Notes under the pieces: model-generated
The model's input: the letters and a program-made list of their open reading frames with translations, nothing else
Databases searched by the model: none
Told to the model about the DNA's origin: nothing
Assembly: GCF_002259485.1 (NCBI RefSeq)
Contig: NZ_NPGA01000020.1
Span: forward strand, 744,001-808,000
Direction: 5' to 3'
Origin: Rhodococcus sp. 14-1411-2a
GTDB lineage: Bacteria; Actinomycetota; Actinomycetes; Mycobacteriales; Mycobacteriaceae
DNA: 64,000 bases
Part shown: one piece after another, positions 42,505 through 51,716 of the stretch
Layout: each line of letters opens with the position of its first letter
Numbering within the stretch: position 1 is the stretch's first letter
Position numbers and translations under genes: made by a program

Positions 42505-43811
42505 CGGTTGTCCCTTCGGTCGAGCACGATCTGCTGAACATCGAGGTACCCGGATCGAAATCCGGCCTCCGAGTAGCACAGGTAGAAGTGCCACATTCGC
42601 GCGAACACCTCGTCGAAACCGAGCTCCTCGGCCTCGCTGCGGTATTCACGGAAACGCCTGTCCCACTGAGCGAGGGTGCGCGCGTAGTGATCGCCCATCG
42701 ACAGACGCTCGCGAACCCTGAGCGAGGTGCTCTGCTCGGTCACCTCCTCGATGGCCCGCACGGACGGCAGGAACCCGCCGGGAAATATGTACTTGTGTAC
42801 CCAGGTGTACGTGTTTCGGGTGGCCAGCATTCGGTCGTGCGGCATCGTGATGGCCTGAAGAGCAACCCGCCCACCCGGCGCGAGCAGCGCGTCGATCGTC
42901 TCGAAGTACGTCGCCCAGTACTGATGCCCGACGGCCTCGATCATCTCGACCGACACGATCGCGTCGTACTCGCCGTCGACGAGCCGGTAGTCCAGTAGGT
43001 CGATCTGGACCCGTTCACCGTATCCTGCTGCGGCACATCGTTTCTGTGCCAATTCCTGTTGCTCGACCGACAAGGTTACCGAGCGAACGATTGCTCCTCG
43101 CGCAGCCGCGCGGATGGCCAGTTCGCCCCACCCGGTGCCGATCTCGAGCACCCTGGTTCCCTCGCCGACGCCTGCCCGGTCGAGTAGCCGGTCGATCTTC
43201 CGGCGCTGAGCATCGGCGAGTTCTTCGCTGTCGTCGCTTCCCGATGCGGCGAACAACGCACTCGAGTAGGTCATCGTCTCGTCGAGGAAGAGCTCGAAGA
43301 GGTCGTTCGACAGGTCGTAGTGGCGCGAGATGTTCGATCGCGTGTTCGTGGTCGTATTCCGCTCGCTCCGTGGAGGTTTGGGGACATAGATCCCTCGGAG
43401 GCGCTGCAGGGACTTCGGAATCAGGGACGCCATGCGCCGGGCGAAGACCTCGAGCACAGCAGTGAGGTCCTCGGCCTCCCAGTCTCCGGCCATGTATGCC
43501 TCACCGAATCCGATGAGTCCGCTGTCGCCGACCCGTGCTGCGAAGTCGTGTGGTCGACGGACGGTCATCAACGGTGCATCGGCCGAGCCTGCCCCGATCA
43601 CCTCACCGTCGGGCATCGCGACCCGAACCTGCAATCGCGCGACCGCGCGGCGAAAGAGGAAATCGGCGACGGGTGCGGCAGCCGCAACCTTGGCGCCACC
43701 GGGGACATGGGCGATCTGAGGCCACACCCGTGGATCCACCGATGGACGCGGACCGACGGCGGAAGCACCGTACGGGTTCGACACAGAATCGGCCTTCGAC
43801 ACAGAAGTCAT
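42501..43811 (-). CDS. Cyclopropane-fatty-acid synthase-like methyltransferase (second paralogue, UfaA1-like)
   Basis: A 436-residue paralogue of the previous gene. Motif I is VLEIGTGWGEL, followed by VTLSVEQQELAQKR, DLLDYRLV and SVEMIEAVGHQYW. The Glu-Ala variant (instead of Glu-His) and the TWVHKYIFPGGFLPS segment are those of the UfaA1 subgroup, reported to make 10-methyl or cyclopropane acyl chains. AAGGAAGG precedes the ATG within the DUF1365 gene end; both ends overlap neighbours by four bases (ATGA). Two unlike Cfa-type enzymes in one operon suggest successive or alternative modification. Confidence 0.88.
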   Translation of the reverse strand: MTSVSKADSVSNPYGASAVGPRPSVDPRVWPQIAHVPGGAKVAAAAPVADFLFRRAVARLQVRVAMPDGEVIGAGSADAPLMTVRRPHDFAARVGDSGLIGFGEAYMAGDWEAEDLTAVLEVFARRMASLIPKSLQRLRGIYVPKPPRSERNTTTNTRSNISRHYDLSNDLFELFLDETMTYSSALFAASGSDDSEELADAQRRKIDRLLDRAGVGEGTRVLEIGTGWGELAIRAAARGAIVRSVTLSVEQQELAQKRCAAAGYGERVQIDLLDYRLVDGEYDAIVSVEMIEAVGHQYWATYFETIDALLAPGGRVALQAITMPHDRMLATRNTYTWVHKYIFPGGFLPSVRAIEEVTEQSTSLRVRERLSMGDHYARTLAQWDRRFREYRSEAEELGFDEVFARMWHFYLCYSEAGFRSGYLDVQQIVLDRRDNR

Positions 43812-44587
43812 CTGCGGGCCCCTTCCTTCTGGAATTCTCGCGCCCCGGGAGGGGCAGGTTTCTGCACGATCTTCAGACCCCGAGCCCAGAGCCGAATGCC
43901 CTGCCAGCGGATCTGTATCACCACACGCAGCGGCGCACAGGGGATCTCGAGTGCGGTGCGAAGAATCGACCGCGTCGTCACCTCTCGTCGACGGCCGTCC
44001 ACGGTCGCCACGAACGGCGGCTGACCGGGCCGCTCGAGGACGATCGACAGCCGGAGTGCCGCGTCCGGCTCGGGTAGCCGCATGGAGTATTCGCCGTCGA
44101 CGTCGTTGAACGGCGAGACGTAGAACTCCTTGGAGGTGCGGGCCGCGCCGCGATGGTCGGTGTGCAGCAGATACCGGTATCGCTCGCCGTAGGTGTTATG
44201 GACCTCCGCCACCACGCAGCGGAGGTCTCCGTCGCGATCGTGACACCAGTACACACTCAGTGGGTTGAACGTGTGCCCGAACACCCGCGCGCTGGCCAAC
44301 ATCGTGATCCGTCCGCCGCCCAGGTCGATACCGTTCTCCGCCAGGAACCCGTCGACGTTCTCTCGAATGGTGGCGTCGGGGTCACCGAGATGGTCACGGG
44401 CGTCGAACGAGGCCAGCGGCCGCAGCATCCGGGGCAATTCGGGGAGTGCGTCGAGGTCGACGAGCCAGCTGTAGCTCTTGTACGAGAACGTGTTTCGGAT
44501 CGGCGCGCGTCGAACGTGGTCGATTCGAGTGCGATACAACGCCGCCCCGTGTGCGCGGGTGCTCGGCAGAACGGATGTCAGAGCCAC
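43808..44587 (-). CDS. DUF1365 protein
   Basis: A 259-residue protein of a family always found beside Cfa-like methyltransferases and flavin amine-oxidase-like proteins. YRTRIDHVRRAPIRNTFSY, ARVFGHTFNPLSVYWC, VVAEVHNTYGERYRYLL and KEFYVSPFNDVDGEY are its conserved blocks. The His/Tyr/Asp-rich pattern suggests a binding or catalytic pocket, but no activity is established. No membrane segment is evident. GTG start overlaps the FAD oxidoreductase end by ten bases. Confidence 0.87.
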   Translation of the reverse strand: MALTSVLPSTRAHGAALYRTRIDHVRRAPIRNTFSYKSYSWLVDLDALPELPRMLRPLASFDARDHLGDPDATIRENVDGFLAENGIDLGGGRITMLASARVFGHTFNPLSVYWCHDRDGDLRCVVAEVHNTYGERYRYLLHTDHRGAARTSKEFYVSPFNDVDGEYSMRLPEPDAALRLSIVLERPGQPPFVATVDGRRREVTTRSILRTALEIPCAPLRVVIQIRWQGIRLWARGLKIVQKPAPPGAREFQKEGARR

Positions 44588-45849
44588 GTGGCCCCCACCC
44601 GTTGTGCGGCGCGCGCTCCCGACAACGCACCGTCCTCGTGGAATCCCCAGCCGTGGTACGCACCGGCGAAGGCGACTGTGTCGGTATCCAATTCAGGAAG
44701 TCGACGCTGCGCTGCAACCGATTCGGGGGTGTATTGCGGGTGTTCGTAGGTCATCTCGTCGAGTACCGCATTCGAGTCGATGCGATCCGCTCCGCCGAGG
44801 GTGACCAGCATCCTGCGATCGGTGTCGCCCAGACGCTGCAACCTGGTCAGGTCGTAGCTGACGAGCACCCGGTCGGGTTTGGCGGCGCAGGACGGCAGGT
44901 GGTAGTTCCACGACGCCCGAGCCCTCGCGTTCTTCGGCAACACCGACGAGTCGGTGTGCAGTTGCGTGTGATTGGTCGAGTACAGCATCGCGCCCAGGAT
45001 GCTGTGCTCGAGAGCCGTCGGTTCTGCGAGCATCTTCAGCGCGGCACCGGGATGCACGGCGATCACGGCCGCGTCGAACGTGCGCAGGCGGTCGTGGCCG
45101 TCACGGATCTCCACGGAGTCCTCGGACCTGTACACCGCGCGCACCGGGGTATCGAGCATCACCTCGTCGATGTGCTTCGCAACCCGGCGAACGTATTCGA
45201 TGGACCCGCCGGTGACGGTGCGCCAGGTGGGAGATCCTGTGACGGTGAGCATTCCGTGGTGGCGGAGAAAAGTGAACAGGTAGCGAGCCGGGTAGGCGAG
45301 AGCAGTGTCCGGATCGCACGACCACACCGCAGACACCAACGGCGTCATGAAGTGGGATTCGAAGTACGCGGAGAACGAATGATCTGCGAGGAACTGCGCG
45401 AGGGTCGTCTCGGACTCCAGCGTTTCGGCACTGTCCAGCAGTTCGTTGGCCAGGCGATGAAAACGCTTGACATCGAGCAACATCGAGACGAATCGTGGCT
45501 TGAACATCGCGGTGCGCTGCGCGAGGATCCCGCGCATGCCCTGGCCGCCCGAGTACTCGAGTCCGCACCCGTCGCAGCGCACGGACATGCTCATGTCCGA
45601 GTCCTGCGTCGGCACGTTCAGTTCGTCGAACAGGCGCAGCAGAGTCGGATAGGTCCGGTCGTTGTGCACGATGAACCCGGTGTCGACGCCGACAGGACCG
45701 TCGGGGCCGTCCACGTAATGGGTGTCCGCGTGCCCACCGAGCCGAGAGTCCGCCTCGTACAACGTCACCGACGAGTTCTTCGACAGCGCATACGCGGCCG
45801 TCAGTCCGGCGATACCGCTCCCGACCACCGCGATGCGACGGCGCGTCAC
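44578..45849 (-). CDS. FAD-dependent amine-oxidase-like oxidoreductase
   Basis: A 423-residue flavoprotein of the amino-oxidase/phytoene-desaturase fold. RIAVVGSGIAGLTAAYALS is the dinucleotide-binding loop and LYEADSRLGGHA the ribose-binding Glu segment; the FAD end GAYHGWGFHEDGALSGARAA closes the site. In UfaA1-linked clusters this protein precedes DUF1365. It may desaturate or reduce acyl chains that the Cfa-like enzymes modify (inference). GTG start overlaps the hydrolase stop by four bases. Confidence 0.87.
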   Translation of the reverse strand: MTRRRIAVVGSGIAGLTAAYALSKNSSVTLYEADSRLGGHADTHYVDGPDGPVGVDTGFIVHNDRTYPTLLRLFDELNVPTQDSDMSMSVRCDGCGLEYSGGQGMRGILAQRTAMFKPRFVSMLLDVKRFHRLANELLDSAETLESETTLAQFLADHSFSAYFESHFMTPLVSAVWSCDPDTALAYPARYLFTFLRHHGMLTVTGSPTWRTVTGGSIEYVRRVAKHIDEVMLDTPVRAVYRSEDSVEIRDGHDRLRTFDAAVIAVHPGAALKMLAEPTALEHSILGAMLYSTNHTQLHTDSSVLPKNARARASWNYHLPSCAAKPDRVLVSYDLTRLQRLGDTDRRMLVTLGGADRIDSNAVLDEMTYEHPQYTPESVAAQRRLPELDTDTVAFAGAYHGWGFHEDGALSGARAAQRVGATWL

Positions 45850-46505
45850 GACGGTGTGCCCATGCAGTCGGCCCGCGCATCGTCGGCGATACCGAGAACG
45901 AAGTCACGCGTCGCCCGCGACCAGACCCGCGGATTGCGCAGCATGAAGTGCCCACCCGGAACGGAGAGATAGCGGGCGTCCGCCCCTCGGGATGCTGCTC
46001 GCTCGGTCGCCCGGCGCGAGGTTCGAGGATCGGTCCACTTGTCGGCCGTCCCGTGTACGACGAGCAACGCATGCTGCAAGCCGAATCCGTCGGCCTCCGT
46101 ACCCTCCGGCCACCACGGAGCCAGCGCGACGACACCCACGACGAAAGGGTCGTCGATCAGAGCAGCAGCAGTGCGGCCACCCATCGAATGGCCGACTACC
46201 ACCACATGAACGCCGGGGTACTCGGCGTGTATGCGATCGAGCGCCCACCGCGCATCCTCGACCGGAGACCGCTGGGGGGCGTTCCAACCACGAAACCGAT
46301 ACTGCAGCTGTTGGACCGAAATGCCGCGTGCCCGGCCCGCGCGACGAAGCATCCAGGTGAACGGCCACATGCGCAGACCGGCCAGGTGCCACGGCCTACT
46401 GCGCGCCCGGCTCACGTCCTTGCCGCCGCCGAGGACCAACACGACCAGTGCAGGCTCGGAGACTCTTTTCCCGGTCCGCAGAACTGGAGTCGGCTCGTTG
46501 CTCAT
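45846..46505 (-). CDS. Alpha/beta hydrolase (dienelactone-hydrolase-like)
   Basis: A 219-residue serine hydrolase. VVVVGHSMGGRTAAAL places the nucleophile at Ser107; HGTADKWTDP gives the Asp and PGGHFML the His of the triad. It lacks a signal peptide. It is the first gene of the six-gene operon; ATG 46505 was chosen, though a GTG two codons earlier exists. As lead gene it may release or transfer acyl chains or degrade lysophospholipid, but no substrate motif is visible. Confidence 0.8.
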   Translation of the reverse strand: MSNEPTPVLRTGKRVSEPALVVLVLGGGKDVSRARSRPWHLAGLRMWPFTWMLRRAGRARGISVQQLQYRFRGWNAPQRSPVEDARWALDRIHAEYPGVHVVVVGHSMGGRTAAALIDDPFVVGVVALAPWWPEGTEADGFGLQHALLVVHGTADKWTDPRTSRRATERAASRGADARYLSVPGGHFMLRNPRVWSRATRDFVLGIADDARADCMGTPS

Positions 46506-46581
46506 GACCACTATTCGGCACTGCGGCCGCTTCGGGTGGGATGGGTCGAGTCGAGTCGATTGTGACCTGGCCGACAGAGAA

Positions 46582-46622
46582 AGAAGACCGGGCCGAGAGT
46601 GTGTCTCTCGGCCCGGTCTTCT
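46582..46622 (-). terminator. Terminator downstream of tmRNA
   Basis: Perfect 18-base arms (46582-46599 and 46605-46622) with a tgtgt loop, five bases beyond the tmRNA 3' end. Confidence 0.88.
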
Positions 46623-46626
46623 GCGG

Positions 46627-46994
46627 TGGAGCTGCCGGGAATCGAACCCGGGTCCTCTGCTGCATTGCCAGGGCTTCTCCGTGTGCAGTCCGCTATGCCT
46701 CTACTTGGATCTCCCGATCTCGCGAACAAGTCAGGATGACGATCCCAGCCACTGTTTGATGTTCCTCATCATCCCGCGGCCGGATGAATCGGTAAGCCCT
46801 CTAGCTGATGCCAGTACCCGGACCGAGGGCGAGCCCGGACTGACAGACACGCAGTCGCTACTTAGGCAGCGAGTGCGTAGTCGCGCTGATTGGAATCGGC
46901 GCTTATAAGGTTGCGATGACGCTTACGGTGGTCTCTCGCCTGCACCGACACGCTTCCCCTGACTCAACATACAAAGTCGAAACCGTTCAGCCCC
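46627..46994 (-). ncRNA. ssrA: Transfer-messenger RNA
   Basis: About 368 bases. The 5' end GGGGCTGAACGGTTTCGAC and the 3' tRNA-like end GGGTTCGATTCCCGGCAGCTCC pair into the alanine-type acceptor stem with discriminator A. The tag frame at 46862-46900 reads ADSNQRDYALAA then TAA. It rescues stalled ribosomes with SmpB, whose gene lies 2.4 kb away on the same strand. The CCA end is not encoded. Confidence 0.95.
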
Positions 46995-47059
46995 GTATGT
47001 TCCCGAACACCGTGTCCGGGCTGTTCAGTGTAACGCCTCTCCCGAGCACATTCATTCCA

Positions 47060-48532
47060 TTAACGGCCGACCCGGCGATCCGTCGTGTTCGACGCGGCAT
47101 CTTCGTCCACTCGTTGCACGACCGTGCGCAACATTCGACGTGTCATGACCAGGCGTGCCGGCAGCGAGGCGTACCAGACCGCCCGACCGGCCAAGCCGCG
47201 TGGAAAGAACACCAACCGTTGCTCGATCGTCGGCTGCTTCGCCGTGCCGCCGACCGTCAGATCCAGCCACGCCTCTCCGGGCAGACGAGTCGAGGACTTG
47301 AGCCGAGTGGTGTGTTCGGTGCCCGACGCGGATGCGTCGGGTCCGGTGACGTCGCGACGCCAACCGGTGAGAACGTCGGCGTCGGCCAATCGTTCGAGAG
47401 CGGGCCTGATCGCGGTCGACGGTGCCGAGCTTCGGGCGACCCGGGTGTCGGTGTAGACGACCTCTCCTGCCCACGTCGGATCCGAGGGCAACGGATCCGA
47501 CGGTGCCGCGGTACCGGTGGCGTCGGTCCACCGCGTCTCGACCTCGCCGTCGTCGATCTTGCGCAGTGCCAATCTCACGGAGTCGCGGTAGCCGGTCAGG
47601 CCGCCGTCCGGACGCGGTACGACGGCGTCGATGTCCATCTCGTGGCCCACGGCGTCGTACTGCAGAGATTCGATGAGCGGCATCGCCAGGCCGCGCGGAA
47701 TGGGAGTCACCAAACCGATCCAGTGGCCGGCCAGTCGAGGAGTCAACACCGGGAGAACGATGATCCGACGCTGCCGCAGACCCGCGACGTCGGCGTAGAT
47801 GTTCATCATCTCGCCGTACTGCATGACGTCGGGTCCGCCGATGTCGAATGTCCTGGATTCGGTGATCGGCGCACTCGCGGCCCCGATCAAGTAGTGCAAC
47901 ACGTCGCGAACGGCGATGGGCTGGATGCGGTTGTGTACCCACCGCGGTGTGGTCATCACCGGTAGCCGATTGGTGAGGTGCCGGATCATCTCGAACGACG
48001 CCGAACCGGATCCGATCACGACGCCTGCCTGCAGCACGATCGTCGGCACACCCGAGTCGATCAGTATGCGTCCTACTTCGGCTCTCGACTTCAGGTGTGG
48101 TGAGAGCTCACCGGTCGGTGGATGCAGCCCGCCGAGGTAGACGATGCGGCCGACGCCGCACTCGGCAGCGACAGCCGCGACGTTCTCGGCGCTGTCGCGC
48201 TCGGTATCGGCGAAGTCGGAGTGACCTGCGGTGCCCATGGAGTGCACCAGGTAATACATGATGTCGACACCGGTCAAGGCTTCTTTCAGCGACTCGCGAT
48301 CGCTGAGATCCCCCTGGACGATCTCGACGTTCGCCGCCCACGGCACGTTGTCGAGCTTGCTGGGGGTACGAGCGAGCACCCGCACCCGATAGCCGTCGTC
48401 GAGCAGGCGCGGTGCCAGACGCCCGCCCAGGTATCCCGTGGCACCGGTGACGAGTACGCGGGGAGGCTGTCCGTCGACCTGGGCCGCGGGGATGTCGGAC
48501 GACGAATCGGAAGCTGTCATAACCGGGGTCAT
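47060..48532 (-). CDS. SDR-type NAD(P)-binding protein with DUF2867 domain
   Basis: A 490-residue two-domain protein. Residues about 24-320 are an atypical SDR/NmrA-like Rossmann domain: VLVTGATGYLGGRLAPRLL, MYYLVHSMGT and DTERDSAENVAAVAAECGV. The last 150 residues (from about 350) are a DUF2867 domain with GEVVYTDTRVA, GEAWLDLTV and FFPRGLAGRAVWYASLP. The catalytic YxxxK is not obvious. Likely an NAD(P)H-dependent redox sensor or epimerase relative. ATG 48532 or 48520. Its 3' end is 65 bases from the 5' end of ssrA. Confidence 0.85.
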   Translation of the reverse strand: MTPVMTASDSSSDIPAAQVDGQPPRVLVTGATGYLGGRLAPRLLDDGYRVRVLARTPSKLDNVPWAANVEIVQGDLSDRESLKEALTGVDIMYYLVHSMGTAGHSDFADTERDSAENVAAVAAECGVGRIVYLGGLHPPTGELSPHLKSRAEVGRILIDSGVPTIVLQAGVVIGSGSASFEMIRHLTNRLPVMTTPRWVHNRIQPIAVRDVLHYLIGAASAPITESRTFDIGGPDVMQYGEMMNIYADVAGLRQRRIIVLPVLTPRLAGHWIGLVTPIPRGLAMPLIESLQYDAVGHEMDIDAVVPRPDGGLTGYRDSVRLALRKIDDGEVETRWTDATGTAAPSDPLPSDPTWAGEVVYTDTRVARSSAPSTAIRPALERLADADVLTGWRRDVTGPDASASGTEHTTRLKSSTRLPGEAWLDLTVGGTAKQPTIEQRLVFFPRGLAGRAVWYASLPARLVMTRRMLRTVVQRVDEDAASNTTDRRVGR

Positions 48533-48551
48533 TACCCGTCTGCGAGCATGT

Positions 48552-49418
48552 TCAACCCGCGAGCGCGATCATGGCGATGGCACCGAGCGCCAACGCCATT
48601 CCCACTTTCTGCAGCGTTCCGACCCGTTCGCCGAGCATCACCATCGCCAGCAACACCGTGGCTGCGGGATACAGCGAGGCAATGACGCTCACCAGCGACA
48701 GCAAACCGCCCTGATACGCGTAGATCATCGCAGCGTTGGCGACGACGTCGAGCACGCTGACGAAGGCGGCGAGTTCGAGGACGCTGCCGTGCGGAGGTGA
48801 GAAGTGACCGGAGGCAAGTGCCACGATCCAGACGACCGCGGTCGCCGATGCGCGCGACGCCGCGAGCGGCCACAGCCCACTGCCGTCCCCGATCCGGTGC
48901 AGAAAGATGAAGGCGAACGCGAACGTCACCCCCGAACCGACCGTCAACCAGGCGACCGTTCGGGTGAACTTCATCTCTCGACCACCGGCAACCTCACCGG
49001 TCACCTCGTCCGGCGATTCTCTGCTGACCAGCACCACGGCCACCAGTGCGACGGCGATACCGACGAACGCGATCACGCCGGGCCGCTCGCCCATCGACAA
49101 CCCGACCAGCACCGGGATACCGGCGACCAGCACCGCGGTGACCGGCGAGACCACGGCCATCGGTCCGGCGGCGAGGGCCAGGTAGAACCACCACACGGCA
49201 ACTCCGCCTGCGACACCCGAGGCCAGGCCCCAGAGCATCGCCGGGAGTTCGATGGTGCCGCCGACGAACGGAGCGACGAGCAGGACGATCACCAGCGAGA
49301 GCGGGTAGGACACGATGACCACCCGGAGGGCGGCGACCCGGCGGGATGCGACACCGCCGACGAAATCGCTCACCCCGTAGCCGACGGCAGCTACCAGAGC
49401 GAGCAGAACAGCGGTCAG
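48552..49418 (-). CDS. EamA/DMT-superfamily transporter, probable CTG start
   Basis: A ten-helix EamA-type exporter made of two repeats. From the first ordinary start (GTG 49373) it is 273 residues and lacks most of helix 1. In-frame sequence upstream, LTAVLLALVAAVGYG, is exactly the missing half of helix 1 of this family, and it begins with CTG at 49418 inside the smpB stop (CTGA). I therefore take CTG as the likely start, with the GAAGGG of smpB as ribosome site. Substrate unknown. Confidence 0.75.
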   Translation of the reverse strand: MTAVLLALVAAVGYGVSDFVGGVASRRVAALRVVIVSYPLSLVIVLLVAPFVGGTIELPAMLWGLASGVAGGVAVWWFYLALAAGPMAVVSPVTAVLVAGIPVLVGLSMGERPGVIAFVGIAVALVAVVLVSRESPDEVTGEVAGGREMKFTRTVAWLTVGSGVTFAFAFIFLHRIGDGSGLWPLAASRASATAVVWIVALASGHFSPPHGSVLELAAFVSVLDVVANAAMIYAYQGGLLSLVSVIASLYPAATVLLAMVMLGERVGTLQKVGMALALGAIAMIALAG

Positions 49419-49888
49419 CGCATTCCCTTCACGCGACGGCCCAACTCGCGAGTGACCTCGCGTTCGGCGGTGCGCTTGGCCAGCGACTGTCGTTTGTCGT
49501 AGTCCTGCTTGCCCTTGGCCAGTGCCAGCTCGACCTTGACCTTGCCGTCGGAGAAGTACATCGACAGCGGCACCAACGTCAGGTTGCCCTCTTTGACCTT
49601 GCCTGCGAGGCGGTCGATCTCGCGGCGGTGCAACAGAAGTTTGCGGTTGCGCCGCGGCGCGTGGTTGGTCCAGCTACCGAGCGTGTATTCCGCGATGTGC
49701 AGTCCGCGTAGCCAGATCTCTCCGTCGTCGACGGTCGCGAAGGCGTCGACCAGCGAGGCCTTGCCGTCACGCAGACTCTTGACCTCGGTTCCGACGAGGG
49801 CAACTCCGGCCTCGACGACGTCGAGTATGGAGTAATTGTGCCGCGCCTTGCGATTGGTCGCGATGGCCTTGCGGCCCTTCTCTCTCAC
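49415..49888 (-). CDS. smpB: SsrA-binding protein SmpB
   Basis: A 157-residue trans-translation factor. ATNRKARHNYSILDVVEAGVAL, GTEVKSLRDGKASL and HAPRRNRKLLLHRREIDRLAG are conserved, and the basic tail KGKQDYDKRQ..RELGRRVKG fits the mRNA path. It binds tmRNA and brings it to the A site. GTG start at 49888. Follows ftsX at 83 bases. Confidence 0.95.
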   Translation of the reverse strand: MREKGRKAIATNRKARHNYSILDVVEAGVALVGTEVKSLRDGKASLVDAFATVDDGEIWLRGLHIAEYTLGSWTNHAPRRNRKLLLHRREIDRLAGKVKEGNLTLVPLSMYFSDGKVKVELALAKGKQDYDKRQSLAKRTAEREVTRELGRRVKGMR

Positions 49889-49971
49889 TGCAGGGCCCTT
49901 TCTCGAGCGTTCGTCGCGCAGACCGGTTCCACGGGCAACCGCTCCAGCATAGAACCGAACGGCAAGCGAAT

Positions 49972-50877
49972 TTATTCGCGCACGTACAGGCGCAGCGTGA
50001 TGTAGGCCGTCACCGCGGCCATTCCGACTCCCACCAACGCCAGGAACGGCGAGACGAGCAGCACGTCACTGTTCGATATCCGGGCCAGGATGTTGGCCTG
50101 ATACACATCCGACAGAACGTCGTCGATGAACATGTTCTTGGCCGTGAACAAGCCGGCAATGGCAAGTGCGGAGCCGATCAAGGCCGCCACCACCGCCTCG
50201 AGCAGGAACGGCAGCTGGGTGTACCAGCGAGTGGCACCGACCAAGCGCATGATGCCCACCTCGGTCCGTCTGGTGAACGCGGCGATCTGAACCATGTTGG
50301 CGATCAACAGGATTGCGGCGATCGCCTGCACCGTGGCGATGGCGAATGCAGCGTTGCGCACGCCGTTGAGCACGCTGAACAAGCGCTCCACCAGGTCGCG
50401 TTGGTTCAGCACGCTCTGCACGCCGGGTCGATTCTCGAAGTTGTCGTTGATCACCCCGAACCGCTCCGGGTCACTCAGACGAACCTTGAACGATGCGGGA
50501 AAGCTGTCGGCACTGACCAGTTCGGCCAGCTCGGGCTGATCCTTGAACACTCGCTCGGTGGCGTCCTTCACCGCATCCTCACGATTGAGGTACTGCACCG
50601 AAACCACCGACGGCGTGCTCTCCAGATCCGAGCGCAGGGTGGCGCAGGTGTCCTCGGCGCAATCGGGATCGGTTGCCGAGATGTCGTCGGTGAGGAAGAT
50701 CTGCACTTCGACCCGGTCGAGAAAAATCTGCTGTGTCTTGCCCGCCATCTGCACCACGAGCAGTCCCCCGCCGAACAGGCCGAGAGAAATAGCGGTCGTC
50801 AAGATCATGGCGATCGTCATGGTGATGTTGCGGCGAAGTCCGGTGAAGACCTCGCTGAAGATGAAACTTGCGCGCAT
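49972..50877 (-). CDS. ftsX: Cell division protein FtsX
   Basis: A 301-residue permease-like protein with four membrane helices; the large extracellular loop (about 45-165) contains two Cys (DCAEDTC) as in mycobacterial FtsX and would activate a peptidoglycan hydrolase. RRTEVGIMRLVGATRWY is the coupling helix to FtsE. ATG 50877 gives the family start MRASFIFSEVFTGLRRN. 63 bases follow the ftsE stop. Confidence 0.95.
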   Translation of the reverse strand: MRASFIFSEVFTGLRRNITMTIAMILTTAISLGLFGGGLLVVQMAGKTQQIFLDRVEVQIFLTDDISATDPDCAEDTCATLRSDLESTPSVVSVQYLNREDAVKDATERVFKDQPELAELVSADSFPASFKVRLSDPERFGVINDNFENRPGVQSVLNQRDLVERLFSVLNGVRNAAFAIATVQAIAAILLIANMVQIAAFTRRTEVGIMRLVGATRWYTQLPFLLEAVVAALIGSALAIAGLFTAKNMFIDDVLSDVYQANILARISNSDVLLVSPFLALVGVGMAAVTAYITLRLYVRE

Positions 50878-50940
50878 CGCGGAATCCGAGCCCTTCGATT
50901 CGTTCGGTCGTGAAGTCCGATAGGTCCTGGTCGGGTGTCG

Positions 50941-51630
50941 TCAGCGACCGACGCCGTAGACCCCGCGGGCCTCGTCACGAACGACTCGTCCGTTGTCGAG
51001 TTCGACGACGCGTCGGCGCATCGAATCGACGATGTGGTTGTCGTGGGTGGCCATCAGCACCGTGGTGCCGGTGCGGTTGATGCGCTCGAGCAACAGCATG
51101 ATGTCCTGACTGGTATCCGGATCGAGGTTTCCGGTCGGCTCGTCCGCGAGCAGCACGAGCGGACGATTGACGAACGCCCGAGCGATGGCGACTCGCTGCT
51201 GTTCACCACCGGACAGCTCGTTGGGCAGACGATCCGACTTGCCGCCGAGTCCCACGAGGTCGAGCACTTCGGGGACGGTGCGCTTGATCATCGAGCGCGG
51301 CTTGCCGATCACCTCGAGGGCGAACGCCACGTTCTCCACGACGGTTTTCTGCTGCAGCAGACGGAAGTCCTGGAACACGCAGCCCATGCTCTGCCGCAAC
51401 CGCGGGACACGACGGGCCGCCAACCTGTTGACATGGAAGTCGGCGACATGGATGTCGCCGGAGGTGGGCGTCTCCTCCTTGAGGAGCAGCCGCATGAACG
51501 TCGACTTCCCCGAACCCGATGGGCCGATCAGAAACACGAACTCGCCTTTGTCGATGGAGACCGTCACCTTGTCCAGGGCGGGCCTGGTGGAGGTCTTGTA
51601 GGACTTGGAGACATTCGAGGTGCTGATCAC
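50941..51630 (-). CDS. ftsE: Cell division ATPase FtsE
   Basis: A 229-residue ABC ATPase. GPSGSGKSTFMRLL is Walker A, LSGGEQQRVAIARA the signature, VLLADEPTGNLDP Walker B and ATHDNHIVD the H-loop. With FtsX it gates septal peptidoglycan hydrolysis. GTG start at 51630. Confidence 0.96.
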   Translation of the reverse strand: MISTSNVSKSYKTSTRPALDKVTVSIDKGEFVFLIGPSGSGKSTFMRLLLKEETPTSGDIHVADFHVNRLAARRVPRLRQSMGCVFQDFRLLQQKTVVENVAFALEVIGKPRSMIKRTVPEVLDLVGLGGKSDRLPNELSGGEQQRVAIARAFVNRPLVLLADEPTGNLDPDTSQDIMLLLERINRTGTTVLMATHDNHIVDSMRRRVVELDNGRVVRDEARGVYGVGR

Positions 51631-51716
51631 GGGTCGCCAGTGTAGTCCTTACTCACCGGTAGCTGCCGGAACCGCTCGGGCGTCGCGGCGAGTCCCGAGA
51701 GACGGTAAAGGCCGAC

